From Parus major (lineage: Eukaryota > Chordata > Aves > Passeriformes > Paridae), in NCBI RefSeq assembly GCF_001522545.3, contig NC_031769.1:15226577-15290576 (forward strand): DNA of 64,000 bases, written 5' to 3'. Below are positions 40,001 to 52,880 of this stretch, piece by piece. Positions within the stretch are counted from its first letter, which is position 1, and each line of letters starts with the position of its first letter. The notes below the pieces were generated by a model. It ran no database searches. It saw nothing but the letters and a program-made list of their open reading frames with translations, and was not told where the DNA came from. The position numbers and the translations under genes are program-made.

Positions 40001-43000
40001 ACCTCAGAAAAGAGCTATCACTGAAAAAGTCTTATCCTGATGCAGTGGAATCAGGGAAGACACTAAGTTTTACTGCAGATGCCAAAAAAGTATGGACCAA
40101 GTCAGGCCCATGGGAATGACTCAAGGAAGTTTTTCATCTAAAGCAATGAAGACACAGAAAGAAAATTAAATGTTCCTTGCTGTCCTGAGCTGTCTGTGCT
40201 AGCAGAAGCTACATTTAAACAGAGTATTATGGGTATCCTGCCTTTCTTCACTTAGTATATGCCAGAGAAGAAAACACTAGCCAGTGAAGTGGATCCAGAC
40301 CATTTCTGATAAATTTGTTTCATTCCAAAGGAAAAAATGTCACTTTTAATTCCCAACTAAAATGAACCAAATGCATAAACAAAGCCTTTTCTGGTACCTT
40401 CCCAGAGCAGGTCTCAACATTTCTTACAAGCACTGCTCCATCTCAGTCCCATTGTGAAGCATTGCATATGTGGGACACAAAGCTCCAGAAGGGCGAATGA
40501 ATTGCACAAAGCCTGTGGCAGTATTGGTAAATGAGATACGATTTCTGTGTCCTACTTAATAAAAAGGAAGTAATCTGTCTTCTTTAACTGAGGTGTCCAG
40601 TTTCCTTTTCCAATCTATATATCAATAGATGCTTATTCTCTCTAGAGATTCCAGATTTTACCTATTGTGGCAAGTTAAAGGAATAGTTTGGTTTTTTATA
40701 GCTGTTTTTATGGAATGTTAAAGCATACCACATAAATTACTTCATAAACATCACAATATCACAATGTAAACTTCATTAGGCTTTAGTAGAAGTTGTCAGC
40801 TAAATACATGATTAAGAAAATTGGCAACCAACTCAATTCTTGGCTCTCATGCCTTAGAATTTGATTACTATAAATACATACAATTGCATGCATGGCCAAA
40901 TATTGTACTTCAATATTTGTCCATAAAATGGATTTGAAATGCATGCAGGATGGTACAGCTTTTGTAAGAGGAAGTTATTATCTGTGATGAAAGAAATTGT
41001 TGACATTAGAAATACAAACTAGGCTATTCAGAGGGAAAATTTAATAAAAACAAAACAAATGTCTATGGGAAAAGGGAGGTTAGCAGTATGGCAAAGCAAA
41101 GCCAGATGTAGCAGTAAATATCCACCCAGAGGCAAACCTGGACTGCTACCTATCAGAGTGGCAGCACAGCTGGTTTGTTTTTCACACTGGACATGGTGGG
41201 TAGGCAGACAACAGGCAACTGTGAGAAAAAGCCAGGCTAACCTTACATTTCATTCTTATGTGTATTATCTTAAAAACAAGAAGGGCCATTTTGTCAGAGA
41301 GCATTTGGGGTTTGGGTTTGTGTTTAAAACAAATGCTTGTATCTACACTTCATCTTAGCAATTGTCTCAGTTGCACAGGTGAGGAAGAAAGCAATGAGCC
41401 AGGAGCACTGAGTCAGTGTGAGCTTCAACAGTGGACCACAGGAGATGCACCAAAGCTCTGCAACCCCTGCCTCTGGATCACCTCTGCCTGTGCAGGGCTG
41501 GAGAACTACCCCCAAATGAAGTGTTCTTCTCTGCCTCCTCTCCCAGAACGCTGCACATGCACAACATAAAAAAATTTTAAAAATAAAAAATAAAAAAATT
41601 GAAAACTTCAGAATAAGGCAGTCTGTGCATATAGCTCAAGCATATTTCCTCAGGATGAGCTGATTTAAGGCCAAGGAGCATTTCCTTGGTGAAACACACA
41701 CTGAGAGCCAGTCACTCCACTTGGAAAAAACAAACTTTGAATAAATTAATTGTACTGTATAAGTATTTTTTTCAATTGACAATGTCATGAAGAGGATGTC
41801 ACAGCAGAATACAGACTCATACTCAGAACAAGCTGGCTCACATTACTATCTTCTGGCTTTTTTATTTTCTTATATGGTTTTGTATCCTGAAGCTATATGG
41901 TTCCACAGTAACAACCTGCTGAGTGAGAAGGGGATTTACAGCACTTTTCTCTAGTTCTTGAGGTATTTTGATCACTTAGCTGCAATTCCAGAGTTAAAGG
42001 AGAACTAACTACACATTTTGGACTGATCTAGTTGTTTTTCCCCTTTCTTAAAGAAAGTTTTTCAGTGACAAGTGTGACAGAAAGTATGTTGTGTTGTGGG
42101 AGGGGAAACATAGTTTTTTATCCAAGAGGTACATCTGAACTAAATTATCATGCTCACAAGTTTGAATTGATATTTCAGTTAACAAATCATTTTACCATTT
42201 TCCCCTAACTGTTGGAGAAATAAGCTGTCTGTCAGTGTTTCTCTACCAAGAGTTTATACTGATCATCAGCCTCAGTGCAAACAGGGCTGGGTAGAGAGGC
42301 ACCAGAGCCTACAACTGGGACCTATGTCCATACCTCTGAAGTCAAAGAGGGGAGGAGTTCTTCAAAACTTCTACCCACAAGGAATAAACATGTTAACCTC
42401 CACAGAAGATTCTATTCCTGTGCACACAGCTATATGCTGCCCCCAAAGATCTCTCCACAACAGAAGTTGCCAGGTTCAAGATTTAAACCACATTTTCAGC
42501 AGATCCATCTGGCAATCCCTAACCTGGTCACAAAGGCATAAATTGGGGGTGCACTGGGAGCTCACAGCCAGGCATGGCCCTGATGTGGGTCAGGGGGCTG
42601 TGCTGCAGCGTGGACATGCCCCTGTCACAGACAGACTGGGCTGGTCGTGGCTAGCAGGGAAGACCTGGCGGGGACAGGGGTGAAGGGTGGGAGTGGAGGG
42701 AACCAAGGGCTGCAGGAAAATTCACAATAATAACCTGGGAGACACTGCTCTGCTCTGCTCAGCATGATTTTCATCCTGTGTACCTGGTGTCAGGAGCAAG
42801 GCACCATCTGCCAGAGGTGGCTGGGGAGGTGGGATGTAAAGGCACTGACATGGGGCAGATGTGGCACCTGCCCTTTTGCTAACCAAATTCTCAGTGACAA
42901 GGAAAGGAGAGAAAGGGGAGCAGTGAAATGGAGATGTGTGTGACCCTGGCATCCAGGGGCTGGACAAAGAGGCATTTGGTGGCACCGTGCACAGCTTGAC

Positions 43001-45967
43001 TGCAGTAAACTGCTTCCAGTGTAAGCCCTGAAACTCCATTCCAGGAATGTTTTGAGTCAGAACCAAAAGACTTTTCCAGCACTCTATGAGTTCAGTTTCT
43101 AATGGTGATGATATCCTTCCTGGCTCTCTGAGCTTTTATGTGGCAGCAGGACTGGGCTTCTGAGCCACAGCCAAAACTTCTGAGTGCCCAGAAAAGAAGA
43201 GGTAGCTGGAAAGTAAAGATGGAAATAAATTTATGGTGATACTTTCCCTCATAAGGAATCAGGACAATCTATTTTCTCCATAGATCTTTGTTGTTTAAAG
43301 CATTGAGCAACTTAACTTGTACCAAAGAGAAAAATTAACAGAAAAAACAATGAAACAAGACCCTCCAGACTGGTGCAACTAGCTCTTCTGGAGAGGACTG
43401 TCACAGCAGAGGCACGGAGCCCTCTCACCTTTTCCACTCTGTTTTCAGTGCATAGGCAGTTTTGTGTATCATACTCCCAGATCTGACCCCAGGCTTGAGT
43501 TCTAGAGAGTCTGGAGGTACTAGAAACTCATCTACAGGAAACATACTGCAGGAGCTGTTTGCCATCATATCACTGGGAGCTGAAATAAAGCTCCTTGCCA
43601 ACAGAACCAGCTGGACCAGCGCTGACCCTCGTCCTTGAGGAGCAGAGAGTGGACAGAGTGAAATGACAGGGGTTGGCTGACAGGGTCACTCACTGAAGAA
43701 GCTGAGAAGTTATCTCATGGCTTGTGAATGCTAATCCTATGCCCTGTACAAAATTCAATGAGACCTTAAATTATATGCTGTGGAGAGTCAAGACCATAAA
43801 TAAAAAGGAGTGTTCCTCAGATAATGGCATTCCTGTAAGCTTGCAAATATGCCTCACTTGGGGACATATTACATTACAATTTTGGACTTGCCAAATTATC
43901 TTCTGTTCTATTTATTACCTGCAGCCTTGTATCACACTCATATTTTAAGTTTTTAATTTGTGCAGCTTTTATTCTACTTCAAAAAAAAATTTTTTGTTTA
44001 ACCCCTTCATCTCAATTCTCTTACCACACAAGAAGCAGAATTGATCAAGGACATCAAGAAGATCCCTGACATACCCTGACATTTCCCCAGCTGCCCAGCT
44101 GAGGAATCACTGATACTGCAGCCTCACAATCAGCCCCATAGCAAGGGATTCACCTTCGCTGGCACAGTCCAGCTTCAGGCTTATGCTTCAGAGGTCACCT
44201 TTTGGCCCCAGGACAGCACTGGCCAAGGAAGTGAGAGGTTTTACATCAAGGAATTACAAGAATCAGAGGAAGGACACCAAGTATAGTGAAACAGATGCAT
44301 TCTGATGGCACATGTAGAATGGTTTGAATTAATAGGCCAACCCAGTTCTGTCAAAGTGCTCTGAGGTCCTGCTCAGGATTTCAGATGTGCATTATGAGGA
44401 GCAGCTGCTGCTCCAGGACACATTTCAGTCCGGGCAGGATCAAGTCCTGAGAGTTTCTGGTGCATGTTTCAAAGAAATCAGCCTCAGCCTTAGGTATCCA
44501 AGTTGGCAGTTGTAAATATTTATTCATTAAAGAAAGTTCTTGTTTGCTCTGGTGCAGCTTCATGGCCTTCTAAAGATTCACAAACAAGGGAAATGTATGG
44601 GCAGAGAAGAGGGGGAGGAATTTCTTCCCTTTCCTTATAAGTTGAAAAAAATTACAAAACCGGCTTGCCTTGTGGAAAATAAACTTGTCCAGTTTTGAAT
44701 ACATGTGTTTACTGTACAAACTTTCAGTGACTCAGATGTGAATTGTGCCTCAGGTTTGTTATGTGTTTTGTTTAGTTTTCTAACTATTCCTGAGAAAGCA
44801 CAGGCCACAGTTCAGGCTGATGTCTACACCATCCAGTGGATTGCAGGAGATGCACAATAAAACCACCATCCTGTGAGTGTTTGTGCATGCATGAATAGAC
44901 CCGCATTCACTGGGCTTTTTCATGCATGTAATCATCCACAGGATCAGGGCCTCAGGCACAGTGTAGGACTTGTGTTCCTACATTTACTTGGGGCTGGAAT
45001 TTGTTGCATTATTTTGACATAAACTGTTCATCTCATTTCAGAACTCACTACTGCATTCATGCCAATATTCAACTGGGCAGGACTAATTCAAAGCAAGCTT
45101 GAAGAGACTGCTGATCTCCTTTTCCTTTCCTGTCTGCATTGATCTCCGTCACATCCAATGTGCCTCCTTTTTAATCATCTTGCTTCTCCCGCAGCTCTCT
45201 GATTAGGTCACATTTCAATTTGTGCCCGCAGAGTTGCTCCCATGTTAGTGGCTGGCAACATTACAAACACAGTTTCTTGGCATTCCTGACTGAGTCAAGG
45301 CAAAGACCCCCAGGTAACTACAGATTCTTGGAAACTATTTTGTGGGTCTGAGCTACTCTGCTTCCTTTTGATGCATAAAGAAGAGCTACGATGTGGCAGA
45401 TAAAGAGCATTTGATTTGTTTGGAACTACTGGGAACTACTTGTCTCTCATTTTGCTTGCCTGGAAAAATTTATTGTGACTTCAGATGCCTTAACTGAGGG
45501 CCTGAGTGTGTTGATCTTCAGCAGCAGTCCCATCTATTCCCTGCACCCATCAATCACTGAGGTTAAACAGCATGTGCTTCTAAAAAAACCTCAGCATTTG
45601 GTAGTCCACGGTCCCTCAGATCATGTAGTTGATTGCATTCATCCAGTATCTAGCAGGGGGTAGGGAGAAAGGAGCCCTCTGAACCTACCTCCTGTTGGTC
45701 TGGGAAGTTGGGATGGACCCCAGAAACCACAGGTGAGCAGCACCAGGCATTTGGGAGTTAAGCCTTGACTTGGATTGTAATTGCATTTTTGGGCTTCTGA
45801 TCTTTTTTCTTCTGTTTGTGATAAGAATCCCCATCAGTGAAATAAATTCTCACCTCAAGTCAGCTCAAGGTCATTTGAATGAGGCTGACAAAAGCGGGGT
45901 TATCTGGAGATGGCAAAGCCAAATGGAGCAGGGAAGACCTGTGCCAGGAGCAGTGATGTGGATTTCC
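37001..45967. other. Unique non-coding sequence, no gene recognised
   Basis: Only short open frames occur, none above about 119 codons. There are T11 (38686-38696) and A9T6 (43981-43995) runs. A GC-richer patch at about 42540-42720 lacks CpG enrichment. The 45020-45300 part is discussed as a possible conserved non-coding element. Confidence 0.6.
41566..41605 (+). repeat. A-rich low-complexity stretch
   Basis: Runs of A interrupted by single or few T bases, of the (A)nT type. Confidence 0.9.
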
Positions 45968-46430
45968 AGATGCCAGAGGGGGTCATAGACCCATTTAGTT
46001 TGGAAAAGATCTTGAAATTCATTGAGCCCAACCATTAACCCAGAACTGCCCAGTCCACAAGGAAACCGTTTCCCTAAGTGCCAACATCTACATGTCTTTT
46101 AAATGCCTCCAGGGATGGTGACTCAATCATTTCTTTGCACAGCCTGTTCCAGTGCTTGACAGCCCTTTCAGTGAAGAATTTTTTCCTAACATCTAATCTA
46201 AACTTCCTCTGGCGAAACTTAAGGTCATTTAGCCAGGTCCTGTCACTTGTTACCTGAGAAAAGAGACTGATCCCACCTCATTACAGCCTCCTTTCAGGTA
46301 GTTGTAGAGAGCAATAAGCTCTTCTCTGACCCTCCTTTTCTCCAGACAAAACACCTTCAGTTTCCTCAGCCACTCCTCATCACACTTGTGATCCAGACCC
46401 TTCACCAGATTTATTTCCCTTTGGACACAG
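45968..46430 (-). mobile_element. CR1 LINE 3' fragment, about 460 bp
   Basis: The antisense of the CR1 3' end starts near 45968 (decayed octamer, 'tcatagacccatttagtttg') and continues through 'gcccaaccattaacccag', 'cctccagggatggtgact', 'ttgacagccctttcagtgaa', 'ttcaggtagttgtagagagc' and 'gatccagacccttcacca'. Read on the minus strand it gives the C-terminal ORF2 text with '[18 protein letters not shown]', a typical CR1 block. It is cut at about 46430, with the usual 5' truncation. The next copy, on the same strand, starts about 550 bp further on. Confidence 0.95.
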
Positions 46431-46980
46431 CCAAAAACATACAGCAGTTCCTTTCCAACCTAACAGGACCAGCAGGGAAATTACAAATGCCAAAGCCTGG
46501 GATGTGGAGAGGGGATCTCTCTGAAAGGTGTAAGGTTATGTTAGGATCCCCATTCCCTGCCAGGCACGGGAAATGCAGAGATACCAAACATCTCCAGGCA
46601 AATGTCCGAGCAACACTTCTGCTCACAAACATTTCAGTTACTTGTCTGTTTGTGAACAGAAATACATGAAAACTACAATGCAGTTTCACGGGCTCTTGGT
46701 TACATGCTGTTTAGTGTTCCCGGAGGAACAATAAGGGTTCTTAAAAGCAGATGGGCTCAGACACTCTGGTGATGTGCTGTAGAAGCAAACAATGGGCCAG
46801 ATTTTTTAAAAATAGAAAAGACAGCCATTGCACAAGTAAATCCTACTCTCTTCTGTGCACAAAATGGAACAGGAGGGACAATGTTTCGCAGCACTTTTGC
46901 AAAGAGTGAGTAAAGTGTTTTCCTGATACAGTAATCACAGAAAAGTTGAGCAAGAATAAGGGCTTAGAATTTAACATCAG
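46431..46980. other. Spacer between two CR1 copies
   Basis: No CR1 similarity was recognised in this interval. It holds no open frame of note beyond about 93 codons. It appears to be unique host DNA separating two same-strand insertions, unless it is a very diverged part of one of them. Confidence 0.55.
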
Positions 46981-47296
46981 CACAGGATTACAGGATATTT
47001 GATGTTGGATGAGACCTCTGGAGGTCATCTGGTCCAAAACCCTTGCTCAAACAGGGCCACCTACAGCCAGCTGCCTTGGACTGTGTCTCCAAGGATGAAG
47101 ACTCCACCACCTCCCTGGGAAACCTGTGCTGGTACTCAGTCATCCTCACTGTGGAAAAGTCTTTCCTGATGTTCAGAGGGAACCTCTGGTGCTTCTGTCA
47201 GTGTCCGTCCCCTCTGAACCTGTCTTTGAGCACCACTGAAAAGAGTTTAACTCCATCTTTGCACACTCCCTTCAGGTATTTAAACATGTTAATAAG

Positions 47297-47299
<3 letters not shown>

Positions 47300-47329
<30 letters not shown>
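47300..47329. repeat. (AC)15 microsatellite inside CR1
   Basis: Thirty bases of perfect AC repeat, (GT)15 in the sense of the element, interrupt the CR1 text shortly before 'gacctccctcagttatctcc'. It probably grew from a short seed after insertion. Confidence 0.98.
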
Positions 47330-47331
<2 letters not shown>

Positions 47332-47426
47332 CCTCCCTCAGTTATCTCCAGATTAAACAGTTCCAGGTCCCACATCCTTTCCTCAGAGATGAAATGCTCT
47401 AATCCCTTAATAATTTCTGTGGCCTT

Positions 47427-48540
47427 TCATTGGACTATTCCAGTGTGTCCATGTTGTTCTTGTACTGAAGAGCACTGAACTGGACCCAGCACTCCAGATG
47501 TGGACTCACCAGTGCAGAGCAGAGTAGAAGGATCACCCTCTCGACCTGCTGGCAATGCTGTGTCTCCTGCAGCCCAGGACACCATTGGCCTGTTCTGCTG
47601 CAAAGCACATTGCCCACTCAAATTCAGCTTGGTATCTGCAGGTCCTTTCCTGCTTCCCAGCCAGATGACCCTCAGCATACACTGGCACCTGGGATTGTTT
47701 CTGCCCAAGCGAGGGATTTGGTGCTTATCCACATGGAATTGCATGAGGTTTCTTTCAGCACATTTCTCCAGTCCATTGTGGTCCCTCTGGATGGCAGCAC
47801 CACCCTCTGCAACATCAACCATTCCTCCCAGCTCCTGGGTCATCAGCAAATTTTCTGAGGGTGCACTCCGGCCCGTCATCCAGATCATCAGAGAAAATGT
47901 GAAACAGGACCATATTCAGTGTTGCCTCCTGGGGTATAGTGCCAGATATTGGCCTCCAACTAGACTTCATGCCACTAATCACCCTCTGGACCCAACCAGT
48001 TTTCAATCCAGCTTCTCTACTAATTCAGGGCCTGAATAAGTATAATATGGCCATATCATACATCAGCAGGGCCTGAAGCCCAAGTAGACAGCATCCATTG
48101 CTCTCCTCTCATTTACCAGGCCAGTCATTTCACTGTAGAAGTCATTAAAGTTGGTCAAACATGACTTCCCTGGAAGACATGCTGACTGCTTCTGATGATT
48201 TTCTTCTCCCAAATGTTCTGGAAATGGTTTCCTGGACGAGCTGCTCCACCAGCTTTCCAGGAATTGAGGAGAGGCTGACTGGCCTGCTGTTCTCTCTGGG
48301 TCCTTCTTGCCATACTCTTCAAGATAGGCAGGAAATTTGCTTTACTCCAGTCTTTGAGTATTTCTCCTGTTGACATGATCAAGAATTATCAAGAGTAGCC
48401 TTACAATGACATTTTTCAGTTTCCTCAGCTGTCATGGGTGCCATCTGAGGCAAGAAGGCACTCAGTACTTTAGCCTTCTCCATATCCTGTGTAACCAGGT
48501 CCCCCACCTCATTCAGCAGTGGGGTCACCTTTTCTGTAGG
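47427..48540 (-). pseudogene. CR1 ORF2 reverse transcriptase remnant
   Basis: On the minus strand the reverse transcriptase core can be followed across several frames. The Phe-Ala-Asp-Asp catalytic box is readable at 47839-47850, and the 'DDLDDG' block lies just upstream of it. The region that should carry the first catalytic Asp (about 48071-48092) is altered: the text corresponds to Tyr-Leu-Gly-Phe, with Gly in the Asp place, and the following block is shortened. The protein is therefore non-functional on several counts. Confidence 0.85.
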
Positions 48541-48936
48541 CCACCTTTTGTCACCCATGCACCTAAAGGAGCTTTTCTTGGTTTTTAGAATCCATGGCCA
48601 GATCCAATTCCATTTGGGCTTTGGCTTTCCTAACTTCCCTCCTCAATATTCAATGTCTCTGCATCCTCACAGGTTAACCATTTTAGCTTCCTTTGTAATG
48701 CAGCAAAAGGATGGTGCAATAAAGGATAATCCCCTTACTCCACAGAATAATCACTGTCACCTGAATAAACTCAAGTCTTTACCAAGACTGAGAAAATGTA
48801 AAATCTGTGAAGAATTTTTACAAGCAAAGCACCCATCTTCCTTCTTCATACATCTGGAGAAGGCTGAAAGAGAACTTCAGGTGGCCCAACCCAACCTCCT
48901 GTAGGTCAGCATTACACCTGGATTGAAACCAGTGTA

Positions 48937-48979
48937 TATGCATATACACACATCAAACACATATATATACACATCAAAC
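48937..48979. repeat. TA/CA-rich stretch with 21-bp-period repeat
   Basis: ACACATCAAAC occurs at 48948-48958 and 48969-48979, embedded in TATA and CACA runs. Confidence 0.85.
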
Positions 48980-50160
48980 TCCCTAACAGAAACCAAAATA
49001 TATAATATAAATATCAGGTATTATATACCATGTATAATAAGGCTTCTCTTTTAAAGCTAGTGGGCCCTTTGCTTTGATGAGTTAACATATTTCAGAGGGT
49101 GTGTATCTGATTCATGATTAAAGCTTATGTATTTCTAGCACCAGAAGAAATTAAACTAATTTGCTGATCCTGTAGGCAGGCTGGTGTTAAAAAGAACTGT
49201 TGTTTCTTTTTACATGGTAAACTCAGTAACCATAGGTGGAGGGGAATTAACCCACATCAAAAAAAAAAAGAACCAGTTTTCCTAAATGAAATTTTGTAAT
49301 GTGAAAGAAATACTTTAAAGAAACTAATGAAGTCTAAATATTGCATCATAATTTGTCCTATTAATGTTGGTATCATTACTTTAAAATACATGTTACTATA
49401 GATATTATATTTTTCAGACATCTAAAGTAGGGTAAAAGGACAGGTTTATGTCAGGGTGCATTTTCAGCTGCAAAATTTCCTTGTGTAAACCTCAGGTTTA
49501 CAATTATGTTATACATAAAGTGCAAGTTCTGTGTTTGAAACTGTCCAACACTTTCAAGAAGACTAATATCACTTTGATTTTCATGAAATTCAGAACATAG
49601 AAAATGAAATGTTCTCAATGACTGATGATAAATGTCAATGACATACCAGCAGAAAGGAATTTTTTTTCCATATGAATATGGTATGAGCAGAATGTGTTGG
49701 GAATAATGTCATTGTGCATGACAAGTCCAGGACAAGAACATGTCTCTCCTAACAAATGCTGAAAATGAGCAGTACAAGGGGCCCCTCTTCCCATTTCCAT
49801 GCTTCACAGTGCAATCTGTACAGTTTCCATCTTTGGGTCATTTGCAGCTCTAAATTTAACACTCTAAATCCCAAATCTTCCCTAAAAGTAACCCCTAAAG
49901 GGTTCAGTTTAGATGGTGCACAACTCTCAGCAAGACTAGGAGAGAAATCCTGTATCCACAATATGTAATTGTACCACTCCATCCTACCCATGAACCTGTA
50001 ATCCAGGTCCTGCTCTCCTTCCCCCTCCAGCCCATGCAGTTTACATCCAAGAGACCTTATCCCACATCATCCTGCCCAAATCCCACACCTGTGCCACTAT
50101 GACCTTCACCATGCCTGTATTCCACACACCCATGTCCCTCTGGCACACTTCACCCTCCTC

Positions 50161-50181
50161 CTGTATGTTGTCAACATACAG
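50161..50181. repeat. Perfect 10-bp inverted repeat with 1-base centre
   Basis: The left arm CTGTATGTTG (50161-50170) and right arm CAACATACAG (50172-50181) are exact reverse complements around a single T. It could be a dimeric protein site or simply a chance or mutational palindrome. Confidence 0.95.
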
Positions 50182-51860
50182 TGTGTTCAAGAAGTGCAGC
50201 ACAAGTCAGGCACTGTGACTTGTACATCCCATCCAATGATGGATGTAGCATTTTTGACTTTTTAGAAGTGTAGACCACATTTGACTCCAGTTTGTCCTTC
50301 AGACTGATCCCGGTATCCAGGCTCAGCTACCTACAACTCCTCAAATGTGTGAGAAAGACATTTTTTAAAGGCCTGCACCAACATTCTACCTGCCCTTGCT
50401 CTGTGCCAATGCAGAACACCTCCACTGTATGCATGGATGAAGTGGAAAGTCAAGAGGAGGTTTCAGAAAGGTTCCTGTTGAACTCCACAAGTTAGTATCC
50501 AGTCAATAATATGTCTAAGCTAGAAAGAAGTCCGTCATAGATGATGAGTATGCTGATGTAATGGGGACATGCTTGCATTAGTGGTAACTAACTTATGCCA
50601 TGTTTTTCAAATGCTGGTGACTTGCACATTGTGTAGGTGATTTTGCACTTTGCAGTTCCTATTTGCCACTGCTTTGGAAGCCTGCTTTGAAAAAGCAAGG
50701 TGCGGCCAATCTGAAAAAAATTAGACTGAGACCAAAACAAGTGGTCCCAAGCAGGTTTAAGATTTTTGCTTGGCTTTTATAATCTTCAAAGTCAAACCGG
50801 GCATCTGTGAAAAAAAGTTGGAGCTGCCTCTTCATAGCAAAGATGTATTCTCAGCTCTGCCAGTGCTCACGTTTGGAGCAGCAGAAGCAGGTCAGGGAAA
50901 TGTGTGCCTGGAGTTCTGATACACCAGTGAGGTTTCTGAAACCATGAGCAGGAGAAACCTGCAGTCTCCTCCATATGCATGAATAAAACCAAAAGCCCAA
51001 CACCACTCCCCTCCCCTGGGAATTTCACCTATTTGCACAGACTTTTAGGTCATCTCACTTACAAAGGTGCCCATCTCACCACGGGAAACAAAATAAGCAG
51101 CTAGTTTTCAAAGAGAACAATTGCAAGTAAAACTTGTTAACCAGGGTGATGATTTCTCATCCACTTAGAGTGTTTTTGATAAGAGGAAAAGACCCATCTT
51201 CCCTGGGTGCTGCTTCCTTAGAAATCTGCCCTGGCAGTCTCCATCTGCCTCTCAAGCACTCGGTGTTTTGAATCCAAGCAAAGCTTTGGCAGCTGTAAAC
51301 TTAGCACGGTCTCGTTTTAAATGATGAGAGGAAACAGGCTGACAGTGAGCTGATTAGAAAGCTCTTAGAGCTCTCTCGGCTGAGTGGGGAAAACAAGACA
51401 ACTTTCTTCATCTGTTGCCAGAGAGGGCCAGAGGGGCTGCCAGAGCCTGGCTTGCTGTCCGCACAAGATGGTGAGAATGTGGGAAAAGTCCGTTTTGGGG
51501 AGGCTGAGCTGCCCTGGCCAGCCTGCCCCTTCCTGACAGCCTCTGCTCTGGAGATAACGAGGGAGGAAAGAGCAAAACACTGTGGTGGAGACTAGATGAA
51601 TTTGCAGAGACAACTGCAAGCTGTTTCCTGGCCCCAGCCTTATCTGAAGTCCCAGAAAATAACCCTTTCTCTGTGGCCAATAAATAACCCATTATGATTG
51701 GGGTGAAGTATCTGGTTAAATTTCTGCTGCTGAGGACAGCAGAGTGTGCTTTCCACAAAGAGCAAGGCCAACTGTATTTGTAGCCATGCTCTGGAGCAGA
51801 GAGGGAAGACTGCAGAATTCTCTCCCCAGGGGCATGTGGGTTAAGTCAATGCTGTTTAAA

Positions 51861-51905
51861 ATTGTAAATTTTAAAAATTTACATTGTAAAAATTTAAATT
51901 GTAAA
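51861..51905. repeat. Three ATTGTAAA copies with near-palindrome
   Basis: ATTGTAAA starts at 51861, 51883 and 51898. Between the first two, GTAAATTTTAAAAATTTAC is close to a perfect palindrome. Confidence 0.9.
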
Positions 51906-52810
51906 AGATAAAGACACAGAGACTAGATGGGAAGAATGGGTTAAAATAATGCATTTGAAAAGCAATGCAGAGGTTACTGAATGGACAAAGCAGCAAGCAT
52001 TAAAAATAATTCAGCCAAAAAATAAAAATAAATACAGAAGGAAATTACTTCATCACAGCCCACACTGTGTTATCAGTACGAAAGCTCTGAGAGCTGCTTT
52101 TCTTTTCAAAATGGCAGCTGACAGCTGATCTAAACATAAAGTCATGAGGACAGGGAGAGGACAGGAGGGAGGCTCAGGAAGGGGATGGACAGAAAATGCA
52201 CCAGACCAACAAGGGTTTAAGGCCCACAGGCAAGCACAGGCAGCAGCAAACACATGGACAGGTAGCCCTTTTCAGCACTCTGCCATGAGCTCCTAACATC
52301 TATCTGAGCTGAAGAAGATGTATTCTAGCTCAAATCATCTCTGTCCTGTTGTCCTGCAGTGCCTCTGCTTATCACATGTCCAACTCCAGGGCCTAGCCCC
52401 TATATTTCACCAGAAAACTGCCACTGGCTGTTCTGCCCCAACAGCCCCACCACAGGGCGAGGGCAGCAGGTCCCTATGATAGTTCCCCAAGGCTGTGTTC
52501 GCACAAACAGGTCAGCAGAGGCTTGGTTCTCACTGAAAATTTCACACCATTTGGGTTGTTTGTTTTCATTTTCATTACAATTTTTATCTAGCTGTAAGAA
52601 TACAGTGCAATTTCTGTGAGTGTCCACCACGCTAAATCCATACCTGCCTTAAAGGACCACCCCTAGGAATATCCTCAAATTTACTAGCTACAGCTCCACT
52701 CTGCCTTTGCAAGAAAATGACCTATGTGAAGCAATCAAATTTTTGCTGGTCCCCTGAGCAGACAAGAAGGCAATTTACACTGCAGTTCATTCCTGCTACC
52801 TTCAGAAAGA

Positions 52811-52880
52811 AATGAAAAAAAATTTAAAAAATTGTAAAAAAATAAAAAATAATTAAAAAAAAAACAACCAACAAAAAAAC
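52811..52880 (+). repeat. A-rich low-complexity stretch
   Basis: About 70 bases of A runs with scattered T, G and C. No retroposon body was recognised beside it. Confidence 0.9.

Larger units (their letters stand above)
46981..48700 (-). mobile_element. CR1 LINE, about 1.7 kb, ORF2 and 3' end
   Basis: In plus-strand reading the copy starts with the antisense CR1 3' text ('gagacctctggaggtcatct', 'ggtccaaaacccttgctcaa') and proceeds through the C-terminal region to the reverse transcriptase core and its upstream part (down the minus strand from about 48700). Recognisable minus-strand protein blocks are 'AERNLMQFHVDKHQ', 'SSWRPISGT', 'LDDGPECTL' and 'KFADD'. The frame is broken many times by stops and shifts, so the copy is old and inactive. 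It is the largest transposon in the window. An (AC)15 array lies inside it. The 5' part (ORF1, endonuclease) is absent. Confidence 0.95.

Noticed and set aside
47500..48039. 179-codon plus-strand open frame
   Set aside because: It is the complementary shadow of the CR1 ORF2 remnant on the minus strand.
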